DNA from: Adineta vaga
Lineage: Eukaryota; Rotifera
Direction of reading: 5' to 3'
DNA: 64,000 nucleotides
Assembly: GCA_021613535.1 (NCBI GenBank)
Contig: CP075492.1
Span: 5,642,001 to 5,706,000, forward strand
In this document: positions 46,234 through 59,173 of the stretch, in pieces
Numbering within the stretch: position 1 is the first letter of the stretch
How the letters are laid out: each line of letters starts with the position of its first letter
The notes under the pieces: generated by a model
The model's database searches: none
What the model was told of the DNA's origin: nothing
Seen by the model: only the letters and a program-made list of their open reading frames with translations
Translations under genes and position numbers: made by a program

Positions 46234-49200
46234 AGAAAAAAAGTACATTGTTTTTTTTTTCATTTTTCTTAGAGGAAATAAATCGCAACATAGTAAAATA
46301 CACAATTCTAAGTTCAATTACATGAAACTAATAAGAAAGTACCAGTTTATTGTCAACTGAGTTCATTGTGATCTTTATAGAAATTTTTAAAAGACAAATC
46401 AATTAGAAATGATTTAATTGTATTATTGATAGAAAATATCCTAAGCACTAATTTAGTTTTTATAATTCATATGTAACATATGCAAGAGATGATAAAATCG
46501 TATCTTGATGTAGAAATGACGATCTCCTTCGGAGCATTTAGTTTGAACTTAAATTTGACTCTTAAATCCAACTGTTTCTATTTTGTGATAAACAAATTTC
46601 AAGTATCGTATAATTTATCAACGTTATATTGCATATATTATGTTTATAGTCAATGCTTAATGTTTGGTGAACTACATTTAGAACGTATTCAAGTACCCAG
46701 AAGATATAGTTTAAAATCTAGAACTTATTCTTTCGCATTAAAATTATTTCATGCATATACTATTGTGAAATAAAGTGATTATTTCACTTGAAGGAACAGG
46801 AAACTAAACATTAAAATTTCTATTCATACAATGTAATGAAAACATCATCGATGGTAGTATGCAAGCAGATCAATCAGTATAGTATGGACGTTTATACAAT
46901 TATAGTTTGATATGGTGTCGAATTGAAAGAATTCGATTCCAACGTACATATCAATCAGTCTGTCACACGTAAGAATTGACCTTTGCTGAAAAACTTTCTA
47001 GGAGAAGAAGAAAACGTCGTTATACTTACTATTTCCTATGGATTTTACATTAACCTTTCTCTTTTTTTTCCGTCAATGTTTTCATTAGATATACAATCGC
47101 GTATAGATTATCATGAGTTTCTGGAGAAATATGATATCGAAATGACGTCTCGAAGCAAAAATTTTAAAAGATTAATGAGTTTGAAATTCTGTATGTAAAT
47201 AATTTTAGTTCTGAATGATGAAAAAAGAAAAGAAAGAGAAAACAATTTGATCATCAATATAAATTTCAACGTCCGTTGACAAATGTTTAGTAACTGATTG
47301 AGACATTATTTCGATTAGTCATTATCAATATCCGTTTCCATATGTCAAACAATAGTGTTTTATTGAAGCGTAGATAAGAATATTTCAATAGGATTTATAG
47401 AGAGACTTTTTTTTTCTCACAAATAGAAGTGTTCTTGACAAGTTAAAAAAAAAGTATATGAAATAGGAGAAAATATTAAAAAGAAAGACGAAGAAAAGAT
47501 AATTACGATAATTTTCCTACATGCTATTTTTTCCTTGAGTGGTCTTTTAGTATAATAAATGCAAAGGAATAGATAATTATGCTCAAATAGGTGAAAGAAA
47601 ACCTCTCCGAAAATGATGTATTGTTAGACTTCTCACGAGTTGCATGATATTTCTTTTCTATTATTCAAATATATTAAATGATACTCAATCAAAACCTTTA
47701 TAAAACAATCATTTCTTTTTCTTTTTTTTTTCGTAGCCTACACATCAGTTTTCTTTTAATTATTCTTTCTTCGTTCATAGTCAGAGAATGTTTTTTTGTA
47801 TATATATATAATCCTCTCATATTTGATCGATATGTGCGTAAAATTACTCAATTTTAATATGATAGTAGTTTATAAAAATAGTCTTTAGAGAATCTAATTA
47901 ATATCATCTCATTTATTCTTTGACTTTATTCAAATTCTAATGTTCAACATACAAGCCTATTAAATAAAGAAGTTCTAATCCGTGCGTGCAATTCGACCGG
48001 ATATATTAGCAAAAATTTAATTAACTCAAACTATGTGTTTTTACGGTGAAATCTAGGAGAAAATGACGTGATGTTACGCTTAACTTTTTCTCAACAAGAA
48101 TGAAAGATTAGATATCGATTATTTGCTTTGTTTTTACTTAAAAATATTTCAATCAAATTTGTTCTTTAGTTTTTTTTGTTTTTCATGTAAGTAGAGATAG
48201 GAATATTTCTCGTCAACCAATTCATCGTTTTTGTAATGTCAATCATTTTTCCGATATCTCGATTTTCCTCTTTTCGTATCATTATAAGTTTCTTTGTCGA
48301 TAATCTAATCATTTCGATACCATTGATTTAATTGTAAAAGAACAGAAATAGAACAAAACCATATATTATCATAGCGAAGAATCTTTTTCTCGTTCTCATC
48401 ATCAAATTGCCAGAAGAAAAACGCACGACAATAGAAAAAATAACGAGCGCAAAAAACTAACTAGAGAAAGATTGACGCTAAAATATAGATTTCACATCGT
48501 ATTCCTTCACCGATCTTCTCATTCGTATCAAATAACATGAAATTAACTAACCACCTACATGATGAACAAGAATAGAATATATAATAGTTTCTCATTAGTG
48601 TGATATTTAGCGTAAGCTAATTCTCATTCTAGTATGTATTCAACTTTAGCTATTAGAATTTCCTCTATCATTTTACAATGATTCTCATATGATCTCTAGT
48701 TCGTTTTAGTTTATATATAGACATATAGATGTATATATATATATATATATATATATAACAATATTCGGAAATAAACTGATAATAAGCGACGATGTTGCCC
48801 GCAAGCGATTCTCATCAATCATTTTTCTTCATATGTTGTCACAAACATGTTGAATACAATAATTTAAATAACAAAAACAACAGCAGTTTCAACTTATTCT
48901 CATTACTAAGTTCTTTTTTTTGCTTCGTTTATATTACTAAAACAAAAGATCAACAATTTATCTTTTAGATACTTTTCTTTTTGTTTCTTTTCAAATTAGA
49001 ATCCTATTAGAGATAGTAGGAAAATTACTTACATGCAAATAAATCTGATTATCTAGGGTTACCAATTAACATATTGAAGTATGAAACCTCTTGTGTCTAA
49101 TCAGCGCAGACGCATCGGACAGTTTTCTTCTAGTTTCATGTTTATAGTCTAAATGACATTGAGTTTCCGTTTTTCTTTTTCATTCTTAAAAAAGAAAACA

Positions 49201-50092
49201 ACAAGAACAAATTGAGATAATATCATTGATACCGATTCCATCTTTCGTTCTCGTTATTTTTCTTTCAAAAAAAATTGGCACATTATCGCAAGTTAGTTGC
49301 AGCAATTATCATGTTTATAAATCAGCAAAAACAATCTACACCCAGAAATGTCAATCATATCTCTATGTTCGTCTGCTCTTCTGACACTACTTATCCTTCG
49401 TACATAACAGCAGGAAAAGAAGAAGAAGAAGAAACGAGAAATCTTATAGTTTCTTATCTGAGATTTCCGACTCGATGCTTTTTGAATTCAGTTAGCTAAG
49501 TGAGTTAAGAGTATTTATTTAATTTATTCATCGTTGATTAACTGAACAATAAACTTTTATCTTGAAGTATTCATTCCAATTTAGATTTATCTATCTCGAA
49601 AGATAACTTCTCATCATTTTTATTATTATTATTATTATTCTTTTTCTTTCTATTTCTATTTCTTGTCATTGTCTGAATTTTTTATATCGTAAAAGCTGAC
49701 ATATATTAAAGAATACTAATAATCCAGAGACACCTGCTATGCCTGGTTTATACCCATCAAATTAAGTTTTTTTTTCATTATGATTCTTAGGCACTTAGTA
49801 TTTATAGTTTTTCTTGCATATCCATCATTCATTCAACACAAATATCTCCTAAAAGAAAAGAAGACGAATAAGAAGAAGAAGAAGAAAAGAAGAAAAAAAA
49901 TATAAGAAAATTCCTACAAGTTTTCTTGCTCGTTTTTTTTTCTTCTCAACTGATTTAGTTATTATTAAGACAACATAGCACTTTTTTTCGCACATCTCCA
50001 GAGAAATATATCACATATGTTATCGTAATCAAACAAATGAGGAGAGGGAAAAAATAAACCTTTGTTTTTTTGTTTTAGATTAATATTAGATC
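46234..50092. other. Gene-poor AT-rich region
   Basis: 3.9 kb with no credible gene. Open stretches (46480-46773, 46983-47198, 49275-49499) are short, lack homology, and are not flanked by coherent splice sites. Contains a 26-base (TA)n run at 48732-48757 and an ATT run near 49620-49640. No transposon ends, tRNA or long repeat was recognised by eye. It ends with a 3' splice site just before the GPCR ATG. Confidence 0.5.
48732..48757. repeat. (TA)n microsatellite
   Basis: Thirteen TA units. Confidence 0.8.
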
Positions 50093-51965
50093 ATGATTTT
50101 AACTCGAGAAGATATCGATCCATGTATATTATGTAATATTCTTGCACCGATATTTATATGTGGATTTTTCGGTAATATCATTTGTATAATCGTTTTTCTT
50201 CGTCGTCGTTTTCGTACACGGTCAATCAGTGTTTATTTTATTGCATTATTTTTCATTGATTGTTTACTTTTGTTTATTTCACACGTGGCTAAAATGTTAA
50301 TATTTGATGCTGCTGAATCTTGTTGGTTTAATATATTTCTTTCGAAATTTCTTAATCTTATACATTATAGAGATATAACTGATCATGGCGTTTTATCCGT
50401 TCTTACTTATAATACGATATATACACAAATATCAATGTTAATTTTTATGTTCATGTCTATTCAACGTGTTCGAACATTTTCATCAATATCTTATCGAGAA
50501 AGTCGAATGTGTGCATTTATGTTAACATTAATTGCATTTGTTTATGGTATTGTTATTTCCTATATACAATTATATGATGGATTTTGTATTAAAAAATTAG
50601 AATTAACTACAAATGAGAATAATGTCATTGATAGATTACTTAATGATGCGAACGATGTTTATGATACAGTATGTTCATCGAAATCTATGAATAATTCAGG
50701 TAAAAACATATATTTTCAAAGGAATAACGAGATTTTCTTATCTTTTTGCATCATCGATTGTGATAGACATCCGTTTTGCCACTTTTCTCTGCTATCAGTA
50801 GTTTTGATAAATATAAACAAATACAACGATGCGAAACTATCGATCTTGTCAATTTTTTCTTCATTTTTTAGTATTCGATTCTCTAACTACTGCTTATCAT
50901 CATTATTCAACATCATCATCTGTAATGAATGAATCGTTGAATAGTAGTATTGATCCAATGTGTCATTCCAAACCAGATTGGCACCGTATACGTCAGCGAA
51001 CTATTGCATATGTTTATCTTCAGTCATATATGTCAATTGATTGGCCAGATCAATATGCTAATCGTACGGATTGTGATCCTGATTATAAACTACCGGATCA
51101 TCTTCTACAAGCAATCGATAATTTAACACGACCATTATTAAAATCACGTCCAGGAAAAGATTATTTTCTTGAACATCAATATTGTGCTCAATCATCTCAT
51201 TTCATCGATTCATATCCGAACTGCTCATATCCTTTACCAGCAAATATTTTTCAAAATTTCTATCAATTTTTATATGATCGTCGTTTATCCTTAAAAAATC
51301 GTTATACAATCGGTTTTATTATTGGAACATTCATACCTTCATCAATATGTATCATATCATCATTTATCTGTCTTTATTACATTGCAAATCGACCATTAAT
51401 ACGTAAACATAGTCATTCGCGTGCTGAACTTCGTTCACTATCACTTATTTTAGTTGAAATCTTATTAAGTCTTATGAGTGCATTACAATCATACATTATT
51501 AATTTTTTTACATGCCATCGTTTATTATTTCGTATGGAAACAGATAATTGTTATGGCCCATCAAGTGATAATATTTTACCAATTTTTCTTGGTAGTATAT
51601 TGGAATTGTTTACTTCAACATCAAATATACTGATATTGATGATTTGTGGAGCACAATTTCGTAATGAATTAATTGAAATACTTCATTTAAAGAAATTCTT
51701 TGCCAAAGAAAAACAACGACAAAGTCGAACAGATGAAAGTAAAATTAATACACATCGACCATCAGCTGCTATATTACCTCTTCGAATAACACTCCCATCA
51801 ACATTATCACATAATGATTTGAGTAAAAAACCGACTATTTCTCATGATCCATCTATGGATTCATTTCTTGTATTAAGTCAAAATAAAGATGATATTAGCA
51901 TGACAGAAACCGAACAACCATCCGAAGAAACAAGTCAATTTTTGATTAAATTGACTAGTGTTTAA
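50093..51965 (+). CDS. Rhodopsin-like GPCR with a very long second extracellular loop
   Basis: Two exons, 50093-50699 and 50872-51965 (172-base intron), give 566 residues. Seven hydrophobic helices: about residues 12-35 (with GN in TM1: GFFGNIICIIVFL), 47-68, 113-133, 142-163, 390-415, 428-450 and 470-495. TM3 ends in IQRVR rather than the usual DRY. Between TM4 and TM5 there are about 185 residues, rich in Cys and N-glycosylation sequons (NES, NRT, NLT, NCS). The C-terminal tail is about 90 residues with Ser/Thr. Probably an orphan peptide-type receptor; no ligand can be given. A 3' splice site (TTTTGTTTTAG) ends 14 bases before the ATG. Confidence 0.82.
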
Positions 51966-53127
51966 ATGTAGTATTATTAATTCTAATTTTCTTTTTTTTT
52001 CTTCCTTCTTTTTATATATATATATATATATGTTTCCTTTTATTAAATAAAAGGTTTTTACTTACATATTAATTATGTAAGATGGCGAAGAAAAAGTTAA
52101 ATATACCGGAAAATCTTTTCAATGTGCATCGAATGATTGTAGTACAAACGTTTCTATTATATTCCTTTTCTTTTCGTCCTTTTGGCCCAACTTCTTGTTA
52201 GAAGTAGCGATTTACTTGAGCCAGAAGATTTTCTTTCTTTGACAACAAGATTTATCCTTGAATAATCTTCAAGTTATTCATATCCTTCTAGAAATTGTTC
52301 GTGTTTTTTAGTTTCAAATATTTGAAAAACATACGCAATATGTTTTCTATCTTTCGACAAAAAAAAACTAATTAGAATTAAAGGCCATTAATTCCTTCAC
52401 TGTCAGAACAAGATATAAACAAGCAGCTAAACACTAATTTGAACTTTCTTGTCAACAGTTCGACATTTAAGAACAAAAAAAAACAAAATATTAACAAGTC
52501 AAAGGTCAACAAATTGTTTATATCATCTTTACGAATAAAATTATGCAGTGTTTAGTTGTCAGGTTTGGTTTTAGATAAAAACAAACATTTCAAATGATCT
52601 ATTTGCTTAATTATCACTGTCAGATATGTAAATAAATCATCAATAAATGATGATGTCTAGCAATTATTTCGCTTTTTATTCTCCAGAATTTCATTTGATA
52701 TCGATCTCCTGTCAACTGAGACGTATGTACCGAGTAAGTGCACATAAATTAATTAATCTCGCACATTCCGACTACTAAATATAAACCTTTTATATGTGAA
52801 GAAAATAATTCAATTCATGAATTGTACGCTTCAGAAAACATTAATTGTGCAAAAAATTATGACGTTAATAATGGTAACAAAAGATTTGTGTAAGAAGTCT
52901 TCTTTTTTTTGTCATGACTTTATAATTCTGAAAGAATTTGAAATGGTACATGATGAGCTTCAAGTTTGGTACATTGCGTTGATCTATGAAAATTCAACTG
53001 AATTTTGAAGATTCATCTTCAAGATAGAAATAGTTAATCTAGGTTTATTGAAAAAATAAGATGAAATGAATGATACTCTTATTGTTTTATTGTTATTATT
53101 ATAAGAAGATTAACGATTTGTTTTCTT
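51966..53127. other. Convergent intergenic region between two GPCR genes
   Basis: About 1.16 kb between the 3' ends of two GPCR genes; (TA)n at 52012-52031 and AATAAA near 52046. The frame at 52796-53008 is not supported. Confidence 0.5.
52012..52031. repeat. (TA)n microsatellite
   Basis: Ten TA units in the 3' flank of the GPCR gene. Confidence 0.75.
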
Positions 53128-54166
53128 TCATTCTTGTGGTATGATTTGATTGTTGATAATGATTCGTCTTCGCCATTTATTGAAATGTATTCTGTAAAAA
53201 ACGTGAATAAATTGTTGACGAAATCGTCCCGATACACATATGTATACATAAAATGGACTCTAGAAAATCTTCATATGTTAAATGCTTCGAAAAGAAAATC
53301 ATTCGATTACTTACAGCAAAACTCAGATAGAATAAACAAATTGTGAGCGTATTTGCAAATCGAAATTGTTCCGATGTCGTCGTATCAATTCCATCGAAAA
53401 GTGCATTTAAAATCAGAATATAAACAATAACATATGGCATTATCATAATAGTATTAAAGATAACTTGAATAAGAACTATACTTGTTAATTGTCGATCTAA
53501 TTCCCGTCGAACAAGAGGTATGGTTCGATAAGATAAATCTTGAATATTTCGATATGCTAAAATGCCAAATATAATGCAGATAAGCGTTGGAAATAAACAA
53601 TTCCAAATCACAAGATGAACTGCTATATAATAGATTTGAAAGATAAAATTGTTGACAATACAAATCGAATGACCTAGTGTAATTGATTGAATTTGATCAT
53701 AAAAAATCCAGTAAGGAATACCATGTAACAACCAAATAATTACTGATAGAATAGTTAAGCGATGTGCAACTTTAATATTACTCCATTGTTGCCATTGACG
53801 TGTATAACAAGTAGCTAGAAATTGATCGATTATTGCTAAACACATACATGTCATTGAAATTGATACACATGTTTGTAAACAAAATTGTCGAAATTTACAA
53901 TAAAATATCGATGTTTGTGTCCAATCGATATTAAATCCGCTGATCATAATACGTGTAAATAAACCTGTAATTAATTGGCCATTATTAACAATAGACATGA
54001 TAGTTAAATAGAATGCACATGAATTTTGTCGAAATGTTTGTAAACTTAGAAAAACAATGATATTAATTATATTACCAAGAAGACCAGCACTAAGAATTGG
54101 AATACCCGCATAGATTGTTATTTGTTGAGAGATAAACTCTAATGAAGATCTATTCGATTCTGTCAT
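53128..54166 (-). CDS. Rhodopsin-like GPCR (orphan)
   Basis: Two exons, 54166-53315 and 53259-53128, give 327 residues. The open frame continues past 53315 for a further 46 codons, but GTAAGT at the exon end and TTTTCTAG at 53260 define a 55-base intron; splicing gives TM7 as FASPFYVYICVSGRFRQQF, the usual end for this receptor type. Seven helices are visible: GLLGNIINIIVFL in TM1, TM3 with CMCLAIIDQFLAT (DQF in place of DRY), YWIFYDQIQ after TM4, FPTLICIIFGILAYRNI in TM5 and IMPYVIVYILI in TM6. Cys in ECL1/ECL2 are present. Likely plasma-membrane chemosensory or peptide receptor; ligand unknown. Confidence 0.85.
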
Positions 54167-54680
54167 TGTTGAAATTAGAAAATTTAATGAATGTATTCGT
54201 ATTTAAAATAACAAAGGTCACCTACATAGAGAGAAGAATCGATTTTATCAAATAATTCAAACCATAAACTACTTTGTTTTACTGAATAATGTCATTAATG
54301 TTGATTGTTCTACAGTAGTTTGACACAGGTCATTGATATAAGTACTCTTAATGATTAAGAAATATGTAGGTTGTAGTTCTTAAATAACTCTATTTACTTT
54401 TTAATGAATAGTAGCAATGATTCTAGATGAAATTCAGATGATTATAAAGCATCAAGTCAGGTAGGATGAATATTTCAAGATCAGAAAAACTAATGAATTC
54501 TAATCTCTCTTTAGATAAGCGGTTTATTTTTCCATTTTCTTTAATCTGTCAGCTATGAAGATCAGGAATAATAATATGACATTTCTAAATATTTTATTTA
54601 ATAAATATATAGTACATGCATTGAGTGAAAAACAAAGATTTTATTTAATTAATAAATACAATGCTCCAAACGTTTGATAA
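54167..54680. other. Intergenic region between GPCR and CHCHD2
   Basis: About 510 bases, AT-rich. No gene or repeat recognised. Confidence 0.5.
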
Positions 54681-55353
54681 TTAAACTGTTGCTTAAAAAA
54701 AAAGAAAATTTTGAATTCAATATATCATGTCGAATGATGATGAAACTTACCAGAATTTTGATAACGTTGACATTCCTTGAAAAAAATATATTTGTCATTG
54801 ATGTAAACATTGAAAAAATAGAGAAGCTTACTTTTAAAGCTTCCCAAAATCCTTGACATAGTTTTGAATCTCCATTTGTATTATCCAGACATTTCATAAA
54901 TTCTTTTTGATATAGATTACATCGTTCTGTACTATACCTTTCTGCAGAATCTTGATACAATGGTTGAGATGTTGGGCCAGTTGTTGTTTCTGACGTAGCA
55001 ACTGATTGATCATGATAATGATGACCGCCTACAATATGTGAAAGAACATTTATGTTACACCATCTCAATATTTATATGTATTTACCAGTTATTGCAGCAC
55101 CGACGCTATGTCCAACAGCTGAACCAACGGCAACACCGCCAGCTATAGCAGCCATTTGTCCAAACAGGCCAGGTTGACGGCCAACTGGAGTTGAAACAGT
55201 TGGAGGAGCTGCTACTACTGAACGAGTTGATCTTGGAGCAGGAGCTCTTGAAATCAAAATTTCGATAAATAGGAAACGAAATGAAAGATTTTAACTGAGT
55301 ACATACCGAGTAGGTGAGGAAAAACGCATACCACCACCTGAACGACGAGGCAT
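54681..55353 (-). CDS. CHCHD2: CHCHD2/CHCHD10-like mitochondrial CHCH protein
   Basis: Five exons: 55353-55307, 55246-55086, 55028-54832, 54775-54751 and 54691-54681, giving 146 residues. The N terminus ([13 protein letters not shown]) is basic and Ser/Pro-rich, like a mitochondrial targeting region. The central hydrophobic [21 protein letters not shown] is diagnostic of CHCHD2/10. The C-terminal CHCH domain has twin CX9C motifs ([11 protein letters not shown] and [11 protein letters not shown]) formed across the exon 3/4 junction. In other animals it acts in the intermembrane space with the MICOS/respiratory chain and as a stress regulator. The last two exons are only 25 and 11 coding bases. 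CHCHD2 and CHCHD10 cannot be told apart here. Confidence 0.9.
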
Positions 55354-55812
55354 TTTATTAGCGAGAAATGTTGTTTGTATATTGGAAGAAATATGTATTA
55401 GAATACTACAACAGAATCGATTATTTATATAGATATAGATATTCTTCGAGAACAGAAAGAGAGCAATTGGTGCAATGACGACATGCGGAATTCTGACTCA
55501 TGAAACAACCATCAGATCTGATCTGATCAGTCATAGATGTATTCAAGAACATTCTCGTTTCTCTTCTTTATAGAAAAAGAGATTTGTTTTATTCATGTAT
55601 GAAAAATAATAAGAACTACAATTTTGATATTGTCGATTTCTGCAAGCAAGATTTTTCTATGTATAAAACTCATCATCATTGAGGTAAGTATCTTTATTTT
55701 GATTGGTAACGCACAATACATGTTCTTAAAATGTCATATATTTTGCACATTTCTATAAAAAAAATAGTAAACTCTTCATCACAGAATAAGAAGATGCACA
55801 AGTAATCCTTTT
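55354..55812. other. Intergenic region upstream of CHCHD2
   Basis: About 460 bases, probably holding the CHCHD2 promoter. Nothing else recognised. Confidence 0.5.
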
Positions 55813-58132
55813 TTAATCAAAGAAGTCATCTACGTCATGATTTGTTGTTGGACCCGAAGGAGGAGGAGGAGTTGATGATATAATCTTATCATTAGCTTTA
55901 TTTGCATTGTTAGCGGACGGATTCCTGTCAAAACTTTGTTCATCATCTTCATGCATGTCATCTCCATTTGATAAAGCAAAATCTTCATCATCGACAACCG
56001 GATCATCATCTCTATTATCAGGTTTTGGTGATGATTCTTTTCGAGGTGGAGAAGTTGATGGTATAACCTCGTCATTGTTCGAAACATCTTTATTAGCTTT
56101 ATCTGCGTTGTTAACGGATGTATTTCCATCAAAATCTTGTTCAAAATCGTCTTGAGTATCATCTCCACCCGGGAAAACAGAATCTTTATCAGATTTCGAT
56201 GATGATTCTAAAAAAAGAGAGAACAAACATGATGCTTGATATAAAATAAAACTGATAAGTACTTTGTGGTTTCACAACAATTGGTGATGGTGCTAAATAA
56301 AATAAATGATTTCAAATCTTTCACATAAAAAAGAAAACAACAAACTTCGAGATTTTGCGCGAGCATTATTTTCACGATTTATTGTTGGTGTGGTTTTTAT
56401 AGCTGATTCTGGTGCTGCAATAGTCGTTAGAAAAATAATTGTACTTAAAATAACTAAAAAATATATGTTTACATACGCTCTTTCGGTAGAACAGTTATTT
56501 TTGAGTCATCTCCAAATACTCCTTCGATTAAATCATCCTCTGCAACACTTTGAGTTCGCGGTGTCGATTGAAATAATGGTTGTGGCGGAACATCAACTAT
56601 TGAACTTCGGCCCGTGTCCGTATTTGTTGCAGGTACTGGAACTACTTTCTTAACAGATGAGATCGGTCGAGATGGAGCAGACTTAACTTTTGTTGTTATA
56701 GGTGCATTTGTTGGTGTAGGTTTTACTGGACGTGGAATAGGTGGTCTAGGTTTGATCGTAGCCGCACTATTTTCCCATGCAGATTTAACTTTACTCTCAG
56801 CAGTTGCGATACGTGTTTTTAATTTTGGATCACCACTTGGAATTTGCTTGGTAGTTTTCTTCCATACGATTGGTTCAGTTTTTGATCTAATTGGAGCCGT
56901 GAATTCAGATTTTACAGTAGGTTCAAAATATTTTGGATTTTTTCTTTTAGATTCTAGCGATGGTGGATGCCATACTGGTTCATGTATTTGTGTTGGTACT
57001 ACTTTACTATTTGGATCAAAAGCACGAAAAGGTTTAGTTTTCGGAACACCACCAGGTTTCCACGCCGGTTCACGTGTCGGTTTTGGTTGTGTAGGTGGAG
57101 CATTCGAACCCATAAACTTCGGATGTTTAATCGAACCATTTGGTCGCCAAACAGGAGCTGTAACCGAGAATGAACTAGCAGAACAACGAAGTAAATTAGG
57201 AGAAGTATCATGACGAAAACGCGATTTCAACGACGATGATCTTGGACGTTCTAGAATAGATAATCTCTTTTAAATTATTCATCTTTATTGAAACCTGTAC
57301 CTTTACAATCAGATAATCGACTTGAGGGTTGAATCAGTTGGTTATCATAATCTGGTGCTCTAGGTGTACGATAAGTACTTTCTTCGGAGTAAGAATTTCG
57401 TCGAATAGGTATCTCATCAGGAAGCCATGGAATTCGATTATCAGGACGATTTCGAATACGTCGAGTATAACCTTGATCACGTGTTGGATATATATCCACT
57501 GTCAATGGATCATCTTGTACATATGCATCTGATGTTGATACGAGTAGTTGATCGACATCAGACGTGGATTTTTGTGGTGGTGGTTGTTGCTGTTGCCGTC
57601 GTCGTCGTGGAATATGAACTTTATATGTTATACGTGCATTATGTTTTTCAGGTACAATCTCTTCAGATTCTGATGATGAATCCTGTTGATTCGATGAGTA
57701 AGAATGATGTGTTGAATGCGATATTGGATAATGCTGAACATGATAATGTGTCGGAGATGGTTGAGAGTAATTGGGTAGGTCAGATTGTGCAAGTGTGTAG
57801 CACAATTCATCATTAATTTGACGTAATTTTGATATTGCTTGTGAAGGAGGTGGAGAATGTACAGGATGATGATGATGAATGATCACAGATGATGAAGGTG
57901 AAGTTTGATAATCTTGAAATTCGGGAAGATGATATTCATTTGGATGATATAAATCAAAATTAAACTTTGGATTTGATGAATTCAACGAAGACGATATCGA
58001 TTGACTTGGTTGTGATGAAAACGAAGAAGTAGGTATAAAGATATGAGGTTGACGGCGCACAGAATTTGGTGATGAATTATATACCGAATCAAAATTGGAC
58101 ATAACATGTGCATATTGGATTGATCGATCCAT
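55813..58132 (-). CDS. Unrecognised disordered protein with Trp-Pro repeats and a duplicated acidic tail
   Basis: Five exons: 58132-57301, 57250-56477, 56414-56346, 56292-56263 and 56207-55813; 699 residues in one frame. Start is the ATG at 58132 (MDRSIQYAHV); the earlier codon in frame is TTG. Residues 1-280 are Ser/Pro/His-rich. Residues about 295-420 contain four related segments centred on APVWRPNG, PAWKPGG, PVWHPPS and PIVWKK, each followed by Lys/Pro-rich sequence ending in KF/KPF/KYF/KTR, about 28-36 residues apart. The C-terminal part holds two acidic copies (EQDFDGNTSVNNADKANKD and EQSFDRNPSANNANKANDK), each followed by I-x-S-T-x-P-P. No signal peptide, membrane helix or folded domain. 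Function unknown; the W-x-P repeats could be a microtubule or actin motif, but this is a guess. Confidence 0.7.
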
Positions 58133-58474
58133 TATGTTGTCGTTATATTCCAAAATTGAGATTTATTTGTGTCAGATTTAAACAATCGCCATCCGACAAA
58201 GTTCTTCTGAATGTTTCCATAGAAATATCATACTTAGTTAGATTAAAAAGGAATGAATAAAATGGTACATTGGCAAATAAATAGATATGTAAATAGAATT
58301 CATTATTATAATTAAAATTGATACGTGTATTTAGTTAAAATGAAAATAATCAATTGAAGATTATGCTGACATCTATCGACACTAGGGATGTGCAGTTTCA
58401 GTGCAAATACTGAAAAACTGTCGCTAACAGCACTGGAATCGGTGTTCGGTGGAACACTGACTTCGTTAAAATGT

Positions 58475-58537
58475 AGGCATAATAATAGTTCTACTCTTAT
58501 TTATTAAGAAATACAATTGAGAGATGCACACTTGTAC
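58475..58537 (+). repeat. Left inverted repeat of the element
   Basis: Runs from AGGCATAATAATAGTTCTAC to AGATGCACACTTGTAC; the reverse complement is found at 59109-59173 with a few substitutions and a 2-base length change in a T run. Confidence 0.85.
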
Positions 58538-59108
58538 ATTCATAAAATAATATACTGTCTTTATTTACATAAAAATATTATCCTTATTGAAATTCTTGGT
58601 TTTTATTTATACGGTTAGTTGTAGAAAGAGATTCTAAAGCAAAGTAGAGTTTTATGCTATTGAATTTAACACATTTTGTGAAGTAATTTAAAGGTACGAT
58701 ATAAAACAACTATTTTATATTTATATTCAAGTCAGATAAAAACCTTACTATAGATTAACAGATGAAACGTTTTGGTAAATAGAAAGTTTGTATTATGAAC
58801 CATCCTGAGAGGGTAAGGTTTGCTTATAACAAGGATTTCAATAAGAATAGTATTTACACGTAATCAAGACACTATATCGGCAAAACCAGAGTTACGGAAT
58901 TTCATTTTATGAAATTGTAATGTTCAAATCTCTTCGTTAATGAATGTAAATACTCTAACATTTTAGCTGTATATACAGATTATTTAGATCTAATATTAGT
59001 GTACATTTTGTTTATTCTACTTTTGGTTTTAAAAACAATTCTTTCAAATAAAAATCTTCCGCAACGAAGGCTACTGCTGGCTGGTTTTGCTGATATGATT
59101 TTATAGCT

Positions 59109-59173
59109 GTATAAGTGCGCATCTCTCAATTGCATTTCTTAAAAAAAATAAGAATAGAACTATTATTATGCCT
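59109..59173 (-). repeat. Right inverted repeat of the element
   Basis: Partner of 58475-58537; read on the minus strand it runs from AGGCATAATAATAGTTCTAT to AGATGCGCACTTATAC. Confidence 0.85.

Noticed and set aside
56417-56476. Hydrophobic stretch LILSTIIFLTT as a signal peptide or membrane helix
   Set aside because: It would require a 23-base intron; using the TTGCAG acceptor instead gives a normal ~60-base intron and removes the stretch from the protein.
56614-57213. A 199-codon open frame on the plus strand
   Set aside because: It is antisense to the Trp-Pro repeat protein, whose exons join in frame; the antisense frame has Gly/Val/Phe bias from complementing Pro/Thr/Lys codons and no recognisable domain.
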